NCBI RefSeq assembly: GCF_003363755.1
Contig: NZ_CP031396.1
Span: 2,946,501 to 3,010,500 of the forward strand
DNA: 64,000 nucleotides
Reading direction: 5' to 3'
Source: Pseudomonas protegens
GTDB lineage: Bacteria > Pseudomonadota > Gammaproteobacteria > Pseudomonadales > Pseudomonadaceae
The position numbers and the translations under genes are program-made. This document shows positions 10,069 through 20,100 of this stretch, in pieces (position 1 is the stretch's first letter; every line of letters begins with the position of its first letter). Below the pieces are notes generated by a model, which worked only from the letters and a program-made list of their open reading frames with translations, was not told the DNA's origin and ran no database searches.

Positions 10069-10892
10069 TCCCCCAGACATCCCTGAAAGTGGCCTGCCAG
10101 CAACTGGCACCACGAATCGGCGACCTGGACTACAACCGTACCCTCAGCACCGAGGCCATCCGCCAGGCCGCCGCCCGCGGCGCCCAGGTGGTGGTGCTGC
10201 CGGAGCTGGTGCAGAGCGGCTACGTGTTCCGCGACCTGCAAGAAGCCCTGGCGCTTTCGGAAAGCCTCGACGGGCCGACCTTGAGCCTGTGGAAAACCCT
10301 GGCCGAAGAACTGCAGGTGGTGATTGTCGGCGGCTTCTGCGAGCGCCTGGACGATCAGCGGGTGGCCAACAGCGCCGCCCTGATCGAGCCTGAAGGAACG
10401 CTGACGGTGTATCGCAAGGCGCACCTGTGGGACCGGGAGAACCTGATCTTCACCCCGGGCGACGAGCCGCCCCCCGTGGTGCCCACCCGCTTCGGGCCGA
10501 TCGCCATGATGATCTGCTACGACCTGGAGTTCCCCGAATGGGTGCGCCTGCCGGCCCTGGCCGGGGCCGCGCTTTTGTGCGCGCCGGTGAACTGGCCGGA
10601 CGGCCCGCGCCCGCCCAGCGAGCGGCCGGCGGAGATGGTCCGGGTCCAGGCCAACGCGGCGGTCAACCGGATGTTCATCGCCGCCTGCGACCGCTGCGGC
10701 GAAGAGCGCGGGGTGAACTGGGTGGGCGGCTCGACCATCGTCGATGCCGATGGCTATCCGCTGGCGGGAAAGAATCGGGAAAACGGGCAGCAGTTGCTGC
10801 TGGCGGAGCTGGACCTGGCCCAGGCCTGGCACAAGTCCATCAGTCAACATAACCATGTGCACCTGGATCGGCGACCGGCGTTGTATCAGTAG
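10065..10892 (+). CDS. Carbon-nitrogen hydrolase (nitrilase superfamily amidase)
   Basis: 275-residue hydrolase of amide or carbamoyl C-N bonds. The catalytic triad of the superfamily is visible: E47 in LPELVQSG, K118 in YRKAHLW and C151 in MMICYDLEFPEW. A GGAGG Shine-Dalgarno lies six bases upstream, inside the end of the permease gene, and the two genes overlap by ATGA. The neighbour suggests that the substrate is a permease-imported compound such as a nucleobase-derived amide or carbamoyl derivative; that is inference. Confidence 0.88.
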   Translation: MIPQTSLKVACQQLAPRIGDLDYNRTLSTEAIRQAAARGAQVVVLPELVQSGYVFRDLQEALALSESLDGPTLSLWKTLAEELQVVIVGGFCERLDDQRVANSAALIEPEGTLTVYRKAHLWDRENLIFTPGDEPPPVVPTRFGPIAMMICYDLEFPEWVRLPALAGAALLCAPVNWPDGPRPPSERPAEMVRVQANAAVNRMFIAACDRCGEERGVNWVGGSTIVDADGYPLAGKNRENGQQLLLAELDLAQAWHKSISQHNHVHLDRRPALYQ

Positions 10893-10905
10893 CCGGGTTG
10901 TCCCT

Positions 10906-10962
10906 GTTCGCTGGCAAGCCGGCTTCTACAGCAGATGGGTGTAGGAGCCGGCTTGCCGGCGA
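10906..10962. repeat. REP-like repeat (family B)
   Basis: Short inverted pair, TTCGCTGGCAAGCCGGCTTCTACA and TGTAGGAGCCGGCTTGCCGGC, between the convergent amidase and gbcB genes. It may act as a bidirectional transcription end, although no T-run is present. Confidence 0.65.
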
Positions 10963-12063
10963 TCAGAACTCCACCCGCACGTCACCCTTGGGCACGCTGC
11001 AGCAGGACAGGATGTAGCCTTCGGCTTCGTCTTCCTCGGTGATCCCGCCGTTGTGTTCCATCACCACTTCGCCACCCAGCTTGAGCACCTTGCAGGTGCC
11101 GCAGATGCCCATGCCGCAGGCCTTGGGGATCATCAGGCCGAGCTTGGCTGCGGCCGCGTGCACGGTTTCCCCCGGGGCCACGCGGATGCTCTTGCCGGAG
11201 GCGGTGAACTCCACCTGATGCAGATCGGCCAGGTCCGGCTCCGGCGCCTCGGCCGCCTGTTCCGCGTGTTCCACGGCGTCGGCCCGGGCTTCGGGCGGGG
11301 TCGCGCCGAAGGATTCCTCGTGGTAGCGCGCCATGTCGAAACCGGCAGCTTCCAGCAGGCGCTTGACCGCATTCATGTAGGGCGTCGGTCCGCAGCAGAA
11401 CACTTCCCGCTCCAGGAAGTCCGGGGCCATCAGCTCCAGCATCTTGTGGTTCAGGTAGCCGCGATAGCCGGCCCAGGGCTCGCCCAGGCCGTGTTTCTCG
11501 CAGATCAGGTGCAGGCTGAAGTTGTCGATCCGCGAGGCCATGTGCTCCAGCTCGCGGTGGTAAATGATGTCCTTGGGTGAGCGGGCGCTGTGGATGAACA
11601 CCATGTCGACGTTGCCGTTGGTGTCGTAGAACCAGCGCGCCATGGACATCACCGGGGTGATGCCGACGCCGCCGCTGAGGTAAAGCACTTTCGGGCTGGG
11701 GAAATCGATGGCGTTGAACAGCCCCACCGGCCCGTGCACCGCCAGTTCCTGGCCTTCATGCAAGGTGTCGTGCAACCAGTTGGAGACCTTGCCCCCCGGC
11801 ACGCGCTTGATGGTCACCGAGAAGCTGTAGGGCACCGACGGCGAGCTGGAAATGGTGTAGGAGCGCATCACCGGCTGGCCTTCGATCTCCAGCTCCAGGG
11901 TGACGAACTGCCCGGGCTTGAAGAAGAACATGATCGGCTGGTCGGCCATGAAGCAGAAGGTCCGCACGTCCCAGGTTTCCTGGATGACTTTGACGCAACG
12001 GACGATGTGACGGCCATTGGCCCAGGTCTGGGTGGTTACCGGGTTGAGGAAGGTGTTGGACAT
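10963..12063 (-). CDS. gbcB: Glycine betaine monooxygenase, reductase component
   Basis: Electron-transfer partner of GbcA in the demethylation of glycine betaine to dimethylglycine. It has an FAD-binding ferredoxin-reductase domain (RSYTISSS for FAD, GGVGITPVMSM for NAD(P)H, CCGPTPYM near residue 230) and a C-terminal plant-type 2Fe-2S domain (KACGMGICGTCK, then ILSCCSVP). The start at 12063 gives MSNTFLNP and 366 residues, with GGAG six bases upstream; the longer frame starts at GTG without a good ribosome site. It is divergent from gbcA across a 290-base region that carries candidate GbdR sites. Confidence 0.94.
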   Translation of the reverse strand: MSNTFLNPVTTQTWANGRHIVRCVKVIQETWDVRTFCFMADQPIMFFFKPGQFVTLELEIEGQPVMRSYTISSSPSVPYSFSVTIKRVPGGKVSNWLHDTLHEGQELAVHGPVGLFNAIDFPSPKVLYLSGGVGITPVMSMARWFYDTNGNVDMVFIHSARSPKDIIYHRELEHMASRIDNFSLHLICEKHGLGEPWAGYRGYLNHKMLELMAPDFLEREVFCCGPTPYMNAVKRLLEAAGFDMARYHEESFGATPPEARADAVEHAEQAAEAPEPDLADLHQVEFTASGKSIRVAPGETVHAAAAKLGLMIPKACGMGICGTCKVLKLGGEVVMEHNGGITEEDEAEGYILSCCSVPKGDVRVEF

Positions 12064-12125
12064 GCTGTTCTCCACGGCCGACTGTCGGCGTCTTGTCAGC
12101 GATTCTGCGTAAGGCTTCTCGCGCC

Positions 12126-12165
12126 CATTTACCTATCTGCGACATTCACATGCTTATCGCGACCA
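12126..12165 (+). promoter_or_regulatory. Candidate GbdR site, gbcA-facing
   Basis: Two direct half-sites, TATCTGCGACAT and TATCGCGACC, have GCGAC cores at 12139 and 12159, 20 bases apart. They lie about 190-215 bases upstream of gbcA. GbdR is known to activate gbcA and gbcB in P. aeruginosa; assignment of this site is inference from its similarity to the repeats upstream of cbcX. Confidence 0.4.
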
Positions 12166-12187
12166 GCCCCCAGTTACAGGGGCTCCC

Positions 12188-12227
12188 CCGTCGGGAACAG
12201 ATTGGGCCATGTCGCCCATGGATAAGG
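12188..12227 (-). promoter_or_regulatory. Candidate GbdR site, gbcB-facing
   Basis: GTCG cores at 12190 and 12211 are 21 bases apart in the opposite orientation to the gbcA-facing pair. The outer arm ATGTCGCCCATGGATAAGG (12209-12227) is an imperfect inverted copy of 12127-12145, 13 of 19 positions matching. It is about 125-165 bases upstream of gbcB. Confidence 0.38.
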
Positions 12228-12353
12228 TTCAAGGCGCCCGCGGACCCACACTCGCCTCAAACACGACAACCGATTTTTCGTGACTTGCGTAGCACCCACC
12301 GTAGCCACTATTTAATTCGCCGGCCGCACAGAACGGCCATGAGGACTTGAACG

Positions 12354-13649
12354 ATGGACGTCACCGCAACCCTGAGCTTGGGCGATCCACTGGAACCTGC
12401 ACGCAAGGCCACTGCACAGATGCTGCAGGAGCGCGAGCGGACCTTCTCCCTGCCGCAGCCTTTCTACTGCGACGACAGGCTGTTCGATATCGACATGCAG
12501 GAGATCTTCCAGAAGGAATGGCTGATCGCCGGCATGACCTGCGAGATCCCCACCAAGGGCAACTACATCACCCTGCAGATCGGCAAGAACCCGATCATCG
12601 TCATCCGCGGCGCCGACGGTGTGGTCCACGCCTTCCACAACGTCTGCCGCCACCGCGGCTCGCGGCTGTGCACCAGCGACAAGGGCAAGGTCGCCAAGCT
12701 GGTCTGCCACTACCACCAGTGGACCTACGAACTGGACGGTCGCCTGCTGTTCGCCGGCACCGAGATGGGCGCCGACTTCGACATGAAGCAATACGGCCTG
12801 AAACCGGTGAACGTGAAGACCGCCGGCGGCTACATCTTCATTTCCCTGGCCGAGAATCCGCCGGCCATCGACGACTTCCTGGCGACCCTGGCCCATTACA
12901 TGGAGCCCTACGACATGGAGAACACCAAGGTGGCGGTGCAGACCACCTTGCATGAAAAGGCCAACTGGAAGCTGGTACTGGAGAACAACCGCGAGTGCTA
13001 CCACTGCGTCGGCTCGCACCCCGAGTTGCTGAAAACCCTGCTGGAATGGGACGACGTCACCGACCCGCGGGCCGACCAGGCGTTCAAGGACCATGTGGCC
13101 GCTTCCGCCGCCGCCTGGGAAGCCGAGAAGATCCCTTACGCCCACGCCAGCTTCGGCCTGCGCAATCGCATCGTGCGCATGCCCCTGCTCAAGGGCACCG
13201 TGTCCATGACCCTGGACGGCAAGCAGGGCTGCGCCAAGCTGATGGGGCGGATCAAGAACCCGGACCTGGGCTCGATGCGCATCCTGCACCTGCCGCATTC
13301 GTGGAACCACTGCATGGGCGACCACATCATCGTGTTCACCGTGTGGCCCATCAGCGCTCAGGAAACCATCGTCACCACCAAGTGGATCGTGCACAAGGAC
13401 GCGGTGGAAGGCGTGGACTACGACGTCGAGCGCATGCGTCAGGTGTGGGACGCCACCAACGCCCAGGACCGGCGCCTGGCGGAAGAAAACCAGCGCGGCA
13501 TCAACTCCACCGCCTACCAGCCGGGTCCGTACTCCAAGACCTATGAGTTCGGCGTGGTCAACTTCGTCGACTGGTACAGCGAGCGCATGCTGAGCAACCT
13601 CGGCGCTGAACCGGCGCCTTATCTCAAGGGCGTGCCGGTCACCGGCTGA
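12354..13649 (+). CDS. gbcA: Glycine betaine monooxygenase, Rieske oxygenase component
   Basis: Terminal oxygenase that removes one methyl group from glycine betaine to give dimethylglycine and formaldehyde. The Rieske 2Fe-2S ligands are C98 and H100 (NVCRHRG) and C118 and H121 (CHYHQW). The mononuclear iron region is NNRECYHCVGSHPEL, with H217 and H222 as likely ligands. The 431-residue length fits the family. GAGGA precedes the ATG at 12354. It pairs functionally with divergent gbcB. Confidence 0.95.
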   Translation: MDVTATLSLGDPLEPARKATAQMLQERERTFSLPQPFYCDDRLFDIDMQEIFQKEWLIAGMTCEIPTKGNYITLQIGKNPIIVIRGADGVVHAFHNVCRHRGSRLCTSDKGKVAKLVCHYHQWTYELDGRLLFAGTEMGADFDMKQYGLKPVNVKTAGGYIFISLAENPPAIDDFLATLAHYMEPYDMENTKVAVQTTLHEKANWKLVLENNRECYHCVGSHPELLKTLLEWDDVTDPRADQAFKDHVAASAAAWEAEKIPYAHASFGLRNRIVRMPLLKGTVSMTLDGKQGCAKLMGRIKNPDLGSMRILHLPHSWNHCMGDHIIVFTVWPISAQETIVTTKWIVHKDAVEGVDYDVERMRQVWDATNAQDRRLAEENQRGINSTAYQPGPYSKTYEFGVVNFVDWYSERMLSNLGAEPAPYLKGVPVTG

Positions 13650-13661
13650 CACCGCAGGAGT

Positions 13662-13827
13662 TCGGCAGCGGCTACAGGGTTGGTGTAGCCGCTGCCGCAG
13701 GCTGCGAACGGCTTGGGCGGGATTGCGACGTAGCGAGCTTGAGAACGCTTGAGGTCCGGCGGGAGACCGTCAAGCAAGGTCCTGCGGACCTTGTCGCAGC
13801 CTCGCGGGCTCGGCAGCGGCTACAGGG
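13662..13827. repeat. REP-like repeats (family A)
   Basis: Several arms (GGCAGCGGCTACAGGGT, TGTAGCCGCTGCCGCAGGCTGCGAA, and a final CGGCAGCGGCTACAGGG) fill the space between gbcA and the convergent metallophosphoesterase gene. Confidence 0.65.
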
Positions 13828-13838
13828 TTTCAGGGGGT

Positions 13839-15104
13839 TCAGGGCCTTCGAGGCAGTGACCAACTGACCGCGCCGGTCTCGCCAATGAAGTCTTCGCTGA
13901 TCTGCGCCCCATCCAGCTTCACCCTCACGTAACCGTTGCGCACCCGCAGCGGGTAGTTCGGATCATCCGCCGACAGGGTTTCCGACCACAGCACCTGAGG
14001 GTTGCCTTTCAATTCGCGGGTGACGCCATAGGGAATCGCCCCGTGGCCGATGCAGCGCCCGTACATGCCGTCCTTGGGCGCATAGCAGATGCCGTTGTGC
14101 AGGTGCCCCCAGTACCAGTAGTCCGGCACCCGGCCCAGGGCCGCGACCACCTGCTTGTACAGCGCGGTCTGCTGCTGGCCGCTGATATCCAGCCCCTGGT
14201 GATGACTGAGCAGCATGATCTTGCGCCCCTGCCCCTTGCTGGCCACCAGGTCCTTGAGCCATTGCTGTTGCGGTGGATTGAGGTTGCCATCCATGTACAG
14301 GTTCATTTCGTCGGCGGCATAGGCGCTGTCCAGGCCGACGATCAGCCAGTGGCTGTTGAACAGGGCGAAGTAGCTGGTGCCTTGCTGCTTGGGAAACAGC
14401 GCGGCGATCTCGGCAAAGTAGCCATGGGCACCGCTGTACATTTCATGGTTGGAGTTGAGGCTGAATGACGCCTGGCGGCCCATGGGCCAATCGGCAAGGT
14501 CGGCGTTCTCTTCGCTGCCGGTACCGGCGTAATACACATCTCCCAGGTGGACGGTGAAATCCGCCTGGTCCTGCTTGATCAGGTCCGCCACACGTTGCGC
14601 CGCCGAGTTGGGCTGGAAGTAGCCGGTGCCCCAGTCCCCGGCCATGTCCAGCAGCACGTTGTCGGCCATCTCGATCAGCGCCGGGGTGGTGCCGAAGGTC
14701 GCGTGCTTGCGCAGGTTCTCGATCCAGTTGAGCAAGGCCTCGCTCCAGCGCAGGTCCAGCAGCTCCCACTGGCGACAACCCAGCAGGGTGCCGTCCTTCA
14801 TCACCTGGGTCTGCAGCTCGGCCACCGTTTGTGGCAAGGGCTTGGCGTTGCCCAGGTGCAGGACCGACAGGCCGTGGGCCAGCTCCCAGGGCACCGGCGC
14901 CTGACCGGGGGGCAAGTCGCCATGAATCAGGGCGTACTGCGCCTGGTCATGGGCGCGCTGCAGCAGTTGCACGATCGCCTGCAGCTCCGCCGGCTCAAGC
15001 TCGCTACGGAGTTTTTTCCAGGCCAGTTCGAGCCTGGCCAGCAGCCCGTCGACCCGGGCTTTGACCTGTTCGTATTCATGTTCCAGATTGCTCACAAATG
15101 ACAT
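13839..15104 (-). CDS. Calcineurin-like metallophosphoesterase
   Basis: 421-residue protein with the five metallophosphoesterase blocks in order: AGDWGTG, HLGDVYYAG, NSNHEM, LLSHHQG and WGHLHN. The family hydrolyses phosphate esters at a dinuclear metal centre; the substrate is not evident. The N-terminal 170 or so residues are helical, rich in L, E and Q, and not part of the catalytic fold. No clear signal peptide is seen. The start at 15104 has GAGGG about eight bases upstream; the longer frame would overlap the next gene. It is 47 bases downstream of the dihaem cytochrome gene and probably co-transcribed with it. Confidence 0.82.
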   Translation of the reverse strand: MSFVSNLEHEYEQVKARVDGLLARLELAWKKLRSELEPAELQAIVQLLQRAHDQAQYALIHGDLPPGQAPVPWELAHGLSVLHLGNAKPLPQTVAELQTQVMKDGTLLGCRQWELLDLRWSEALLNWIENLRKHATFGTTPALIEMADNVLLDMAGDWGTGYFQPNSAAQRVADLIKQDQADFTVHLGDVYYAGTGSEENADLADWPMGRQASFSLNSNHEMYSGAHGYFAEIAALFPKQQGTSYFALFNSHWLIVGLDSAYAADEMNLYMDGNLNPPQQQWLKDLVASKGQGRKIMLLSHHQGLDISGQQQTALYKQVVAALGRVPDYWYWGHLHNGICYAPKDGMYGRCIGHGAIPYGVTRELKGNPQVLWSETLSADDPNYPLRVRNGYVRVKLDGAQISEDFIGETGAVSWSLPRRP

Positions 15105-15151
15105 GCCGGCATCCCTCTTGATGGTCCCTTTGCCCAAACGCCGAACGGGCG

Positions 15152-17020
15152 TCACAGGGTCTTCATGTATTCGATCAACTGCCACTTCTGCTCTGCGGAA
15201 AGCTGCGTGCCGTACAGATGGCCGCTGTTGCTGTTGCCCTCCAGATGGGTGTCGTACTTGAAGGAGCCCGGCCCCTGGACCGCCGCGCCACTGGTGATGA
15301 AACCGACCTTCTGCGGGTCATACACGTCCGAGCCGGTGTAGAACACCTGGGGCCGCAGTTCCGGGGCCTGCAACAGGTCCCAGAGGCTGGGCACCGAGCC
15401 GTTGTGCAGGTACGGCGCGCGCAGCCAGATGCCGTCGGTGGGGGTGTTGCTGTAGCTCTGGGTCTTGCGATAGGCACCGAAGTCGAAAGGCGGCTTCTTG
15501 AACCCATGGAAGGCTTGCACCAGGCCGGTGGTGAAGGAGTCCAGGCGGTGGGGATCGGTGCCCAGCGTCTGGATATTGGTCGTGACCTGGCCGGTGTCGG
15601 CCTTGCCGAAGTCATGGCAACCGGCACAGTTGGCCTCCCACAGCGGCTTGCCCTGGGCCACCTTGGCCTGATCGAGGGCGAACGGCCAAGCCGGCGGTTT
15701 GTGCCCCAGCAGCCAGTTGGTGGCCCGGTTGAAGCTCTCAGGCAGCACCGATTGCGGGGTCGCGCCCACCGCCATCGCCGCCGCGTAGTTGCGCTCGCGG
15801 ATCTGGTTGTTGTTGCCGTCCCAGTGCAGGTACATCGATTCCCGCGGCTTCTGGTTCCAGATCTGCGGCAGGTCCACGGTGCCGATGGTGGAGTCGTCGG
15901 GGAAGCCGAACACCACCATCTTGGTCGGGTTGAAGGTGTCGGTGCGCCCCGGCCCTTGCGGCGGCCGCAGCTTCTGCCAGGCATAGGCCTGCTTCTGCTT
16001 GAGCAGCGCGCTCTTGGCCATGGGCATGATCAGGTAGCGGTTGTACAGGCGTTCGACAAAGCCCAGCTGGAACTTGGCATTGATCGCGTTCATCAGCGCA
16101 TCCACGGTGAATTTCGGATCGCTGGCGCAATCGTAGGCGAACCACTGGAAGGCCTGGAGCTGCATCAGGTTGGCCGGTGCAGTGGGCACCACCTGGGACA
16201 CATCGCTGGCGCTGGCCCGGTAGGCACCGGTGTGGCACAGGGCGCAGTTGGGCTCCACCGTGGGGTAGCCCAACTGCCGCTTGGCCATGCCCACCGGCAG
16301 GTCCCGGCCGTTCTCGTAGAGGAAGCCGAAGACCTCGTAACCGCCGGGGCGCGGGAGTTTTTCCGGGCACATCTGCGGCAGCACGGCAAACAGGTAGTAA
16401 GGAATCCGTGCTTCGATCCCCAGGCCGATGGCGGCGTACTTGAAGTGATCCTCGTCCGAGGCTTCCGGCGGCTGGGGCACCTCGCGAATCATGTTGACCC
16501 ACGTGGCATAACCGACCACCCCCAGGACCAGCAGCAGGACCAGGCTGCCCACGCGAAAGCTGTGGCGCTTCCAGCAGGCGGCCCAGTACTGGCGCCAGTC
16601 GTGCAGCCCGGCACAGAGCAGGGCCCAGGGCCGGTTGGCCGGGGCACTGCCCAGGTACAGCAGGATGCCGAGGATCAGGAACATGCTGAGGTCGCCCATC
16701 AGCATGGGCACGAACACCTGGGCCTGGTTGCTGGTATTGATCAGGTAGATCCAGAACGCCACGGCGATCAGCCGCGACAGCACGCACAGCCAGGAATGCA
16801 CCACGAAGCGCGGCGCGTTGCAGCCCGAAGGCATGTAGAACAGGCTGATGCCCACCAGCAGCATGCCGGTGTTTTCCAGCCAGGGGTCCGACAGCACCGG
16901 CGGCAGGCCGACCACCGCGGTCAGCAGCGCCGGGGCAAACAGCGCCGGCAGGGCGAACACCATGTTCATGGCGATGCCCAGCCAGATGAAGCGTTGGAAC
17001 CAGCGGATATAAGCGTTCAT
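15152..17020 (-). CDS. Membrane-anchored dihaem c-type cytochrome
   Basis: 622-residue protein. Residues 1-135 form about four hydrophobic segments with no haem motif, followed by another membrane segment near residues 165-185 (VGSLVLLLVLGVVGYATWV). The rest is presumably periplasmic and contains two CxxCH haem motifs, C259-H263 (CALCH) and C465-H469 (CAGCH). The C-terminal LRAPYLHNGSVPSLWDLL is characteristic of the MauG/cytochrome c peroxidase/rubber oxygenase superfamily. The length resembles RoxA-type dihaem oxygenases, but the membrane domain is extra. The start at 17020 has AAGG upstream. It sits between a GMC oxidoreductase gene and a phosphoesterase gene and may accept electrons from the former. 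Confidence 0.82.
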   Translation of the reverse strand: MNAYIRWFQRFIWLGIAMNMVFALPALFAPALLTAVVGLPPVLSDPWLENTGMLLVGISLFYMPSGCNAPRFVVHSWLCVLSRLIAVAFWIYLINTSNQAQVFVPMLMGDLSMFLILGILLYLGSAPANRPWALLCAGLHDWRQYWAACWKRHSFRVGSLVLLLVLGVVGYATWVNMIREVPQPPEASDEDHFKYAAIGLGIEARIPYYLFAVLPQMCPEKLPRPGGYEVFGFLYENGRDLPVGMAKRQLGYPTVEPNCALCHTGAYRASASDVSQVVPTAPANLMQLQAFQWFAYDCASDPKFTVDALMNAINAKFQLGFVERLYNRYLIMPMAKSALLKQKQAYAWQKLRPPQGPGRTDTFNPTKMVVFGFPDDSTIGTVDLPQIWNQKPRESMYLHWDGNNNQIRERNYAAAMAVGATPQSVLPESFNRATNWLLGHKPPAWPFALDQAKVAQGKPLWEANCAGCHDFGKADTGQVTTNIQTLGTDPHRLDSFTTGLVQAFHGFKKPPFDFGAYRKTQSYSNTPTDGIWLRAPYLHNGSVPSLWDLLQAPELRPQVFYTGSDVYDPQKVGFITSGAAVQGPGSFKYDTHLEGNSNSGHLYGTQLSAEQKWQLIEYMKTL

Positions 17021-17149
17021 ATCAACCTTCCCTGCATCCATGTGTAGCGGCCGCCGCAGCCTGCACTTGGCCTCCAAGCGCGCGTGCTGCGGTGCCTGTT
17101 GCCTGATCTGGCGCGGGCCCGCGGCGATCTTGCCGCGGGCTGGCCTGGG

Positions 17150-20100
17150 TCAGCCCCGGGCGGTCTTGTCCAGGTGCGCGAGGATCAGCGGGTACACATC
17201 GACCACCGCGTTCTTGCCGAAGATGCAGTCGATGTGTCCGTAACCCGGCACCACGTGGCGGCTGAACAATTCGGGGCCATGGAGTTGGCACAGGCGTTCA
17301 TAGGTCTTCTGCGTGCTTAGCGGCAGGTAGCACTGGTTGTCGGCGCCGCTGATAAAGCAGATGGGCAATTTCAGCCGATCGAAATGCGGCATGTAGACGT
17401 CACGCCCCTTGAAGTCCACCAGGTGCCCCTTGCGACAGATCAGTGCCAGATGCTCGAAGGTCTCGATATTCGAGGCGCCGAACAGCTCGTGCAGGTTGTC
17501 GTGCAGGGTCTGGTTGAGGGTGTCGTGACGGTACAGCGAGGCGTACATGAAGGTGATGCGGTGGCACACCGGATTGGTGCAGTAACCCTGGGCCTCGATC
17601 CGCGCGTAGCCATTGAGCGCCGTGTCGTAGAGGCGGTTGAACAGGCTTTCCTTGCTGTCGGCGTAGGCCGTCAGGGACTTGATGCCGATGGCGTCGAGCA
17701 TGCCCGGCAGGTGCAATCCGGCCTTGATCCCGGTGGCGGTGGCCACCACGGTATCGGCGGCAATCTGCGAGCAGACCACCGAGCGCACGTCCTTCAGGCC
17801 CGCCAGCAGCGACATGAAGAAGGTCGTGGCGCCGTAGCAATGCACCACGCATTGCACGTCACGGGCCCCGGTCGCCTGCTTGATCTGGCCGATGGCGGCC
17901 TTGAAATCATAGGCCGCGATCTGGTCGCCATTGCATTCGCGCTTGCTCGCCGGCAACAGGATGCTGACCCGGAAATCCAGGAGCCAGACGTCATAGTCGT
18001 GCTTGCACAGGTACTCCAGCAGGTTGGTCTGGATGGTGTCGGTGGAGAAGATGTTGGAGCCCACGCCCAGCCCGTGCACCAGCATCACCGGGCCTTTGCT
18101 GCCCGCCTGGTAGCGGGTCAGGCGCAGCTGCACCCGGTCTTCGGTCTCGAAGAACTGCACCGTGGGCACCGGCGCATCCAGGGGCCGTTTGGTCCGCGGC
18201 GGTGCGTCGGGGTTGAAGTAGATGTCTCCGGCGAACACGCCGCCGTAGCTCTCCCACAGAATCCCGGCGAAGAACTTGCCGAAGCGCGCCAGGGCCTCGA
18301 TACGCTCACGCTCGTTGCGCGCATTGAGCACCTTCATGGTGGTCATCTGCCTGGCGAAGTCCGCCGGCAGGATGTGCATCACCCCGGAGCCCAGCACCGG
18401 GCCGCTCTTGTCCTGGCCGCGGTACAGGGTCACGTACAGGGTGCTGGTGTCGGGCCAGATGTTCAGCACGCCGTGATCCTCGGGCACGGTCTTGAACGCG
18501 CTGAAGTAGTACTGGTTGCCGTCCTCGGCGGTCAGGCGCATGTCGTAGTTCATGTGGCGCACGCCCACCTGCTGCTGGAACTCCTCGAACAGGTTGAACA
18601 CCCCGTGGCTGGCCACCAGGGGCTGAGCCGACAGCGCCGGAGCCTCCAGGGTGCCCACCAGGGTGGCGGCGTGCTCGGGCTCCTTGATCATCCGGTTGAG
18701 GTCGTTGGCCGTGATGGTCAGGGTGAACTCGATGGGAGAGTTCTGCGCCTCGCCGCGCTTGGCCGCCTCCTGATAGCGCGCCAGATCGGTGCCCTGGGGC
18801 TGGGTGAAGGCCGTGGAAAAATAGCCCTTCATGGTCTCGGTGAACTGCACGCCCAGGGTCGGCGCCGGCACCGCCTTGCTGGGGGCCGAGGGCAGGCTGT
18901 AGTCAATCTTCCAGCCGCGATCTTCGGCCAGCAGGCGCATGTTGCGCTCGCTGACCGCCGAGATGGTCAGCAGCGGATTGACCGCCAGTGAAGTCGGAAT
19001 CACCGCGCCGTCCGCCACATACAACCCGGGATAGACCTGGGTGCCGCTGGCGCCGCAAAACACCTGGCCCTTGTGGTTGACCACCCCCTGAGCGGCGTCT
19101 TCGCCCATGACGCAGCCACCCAGCGGGTGCACCGAAACGATGCTGTGCTTGAGCAGCTTGGTCCAGATCGGGTTTTCCACCCAGACTCCACCCAGCGCCT
19201 TGGTGCTCTGGTACAGGCGCTCGTTGCCAAGAATCACATTGGGCTGCTGGCCAACACCCGGCCAGTCGATGCGCAGTTGATCCTTGGCGTCCAGCAGCAT
19301 GCGGCCGCGGCCATCGTCATGGCTCATGATCAGGTAGGTCTGCATGTTGTGCAGCGCACCGTAATAAGGCCCCCGCAGAAAGCTCTCGGCCTCGCGCTCC
19401 TTGTAGCCCAACTGAGCGCTGAGGCTGTTGTCGGTAGCCTTGCCCAGGGTCGCGGCAAACAGCGCCATGCTGGGCACCATGGCCCGGCCCAGGGCACCGG
19501 GAATCGACCCCTCCTCGATGACCATGCGGCTACGCCAGTCGCCTTCGGTGCGCATGTCGATGATGGAGGTGATGCACGGCCCCACGGGTTTGAGCTCACT
19601 GGCCGAATGGGTGCCGAAGCCGATGCCGTTGATGGTCTGCTCACAGTTGTGGCCGAACCCGAGGATGTCGCCGTTACCGCTCATGTGCTCACCCAACTGG
19701 TCCGAGGTGGACAGGCCCTTGGCCCTGGAGCGCAGGAGAATTTCCGTGGAGCCCAGGGTGCCGGCACTGAGCACCACGATGTCGGCCTTGACGAACAGGG
19801 TCGGCGCCGAGAACTTCTCGCGACCGCTGTCCAGGTATTGGAAATGCACGATCCAGCCATCGCCCTCCCGCTCCAGGTAGCGCACTTGGGCCTGGCAGAA
19901 AATCTCGGCGCCATGATTGCTGGCGTCCGGCAGGTAATTCATCAAGGTGGTGTTCTTGGCCTTGTTGTTACAGCCCGAGACACAGTCGCCACAGTGGTTG
20001 CACGGCAGTTGCTCGACCCCGACATGGTTGAGGTTGTTGGGCAGCTTGGCGAAGGTCACGTTGATCGGCGGCTTGTAGAAGTGCGCACCCTGCTTGAGAT

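Noticed and set aside
12093..12350. Short plus-strand frame in the gbcB-gbcA intergenic region as a leader peptide.
   Set aside because: No ribosome-binding site and it spans the candidate regulatory repeats.
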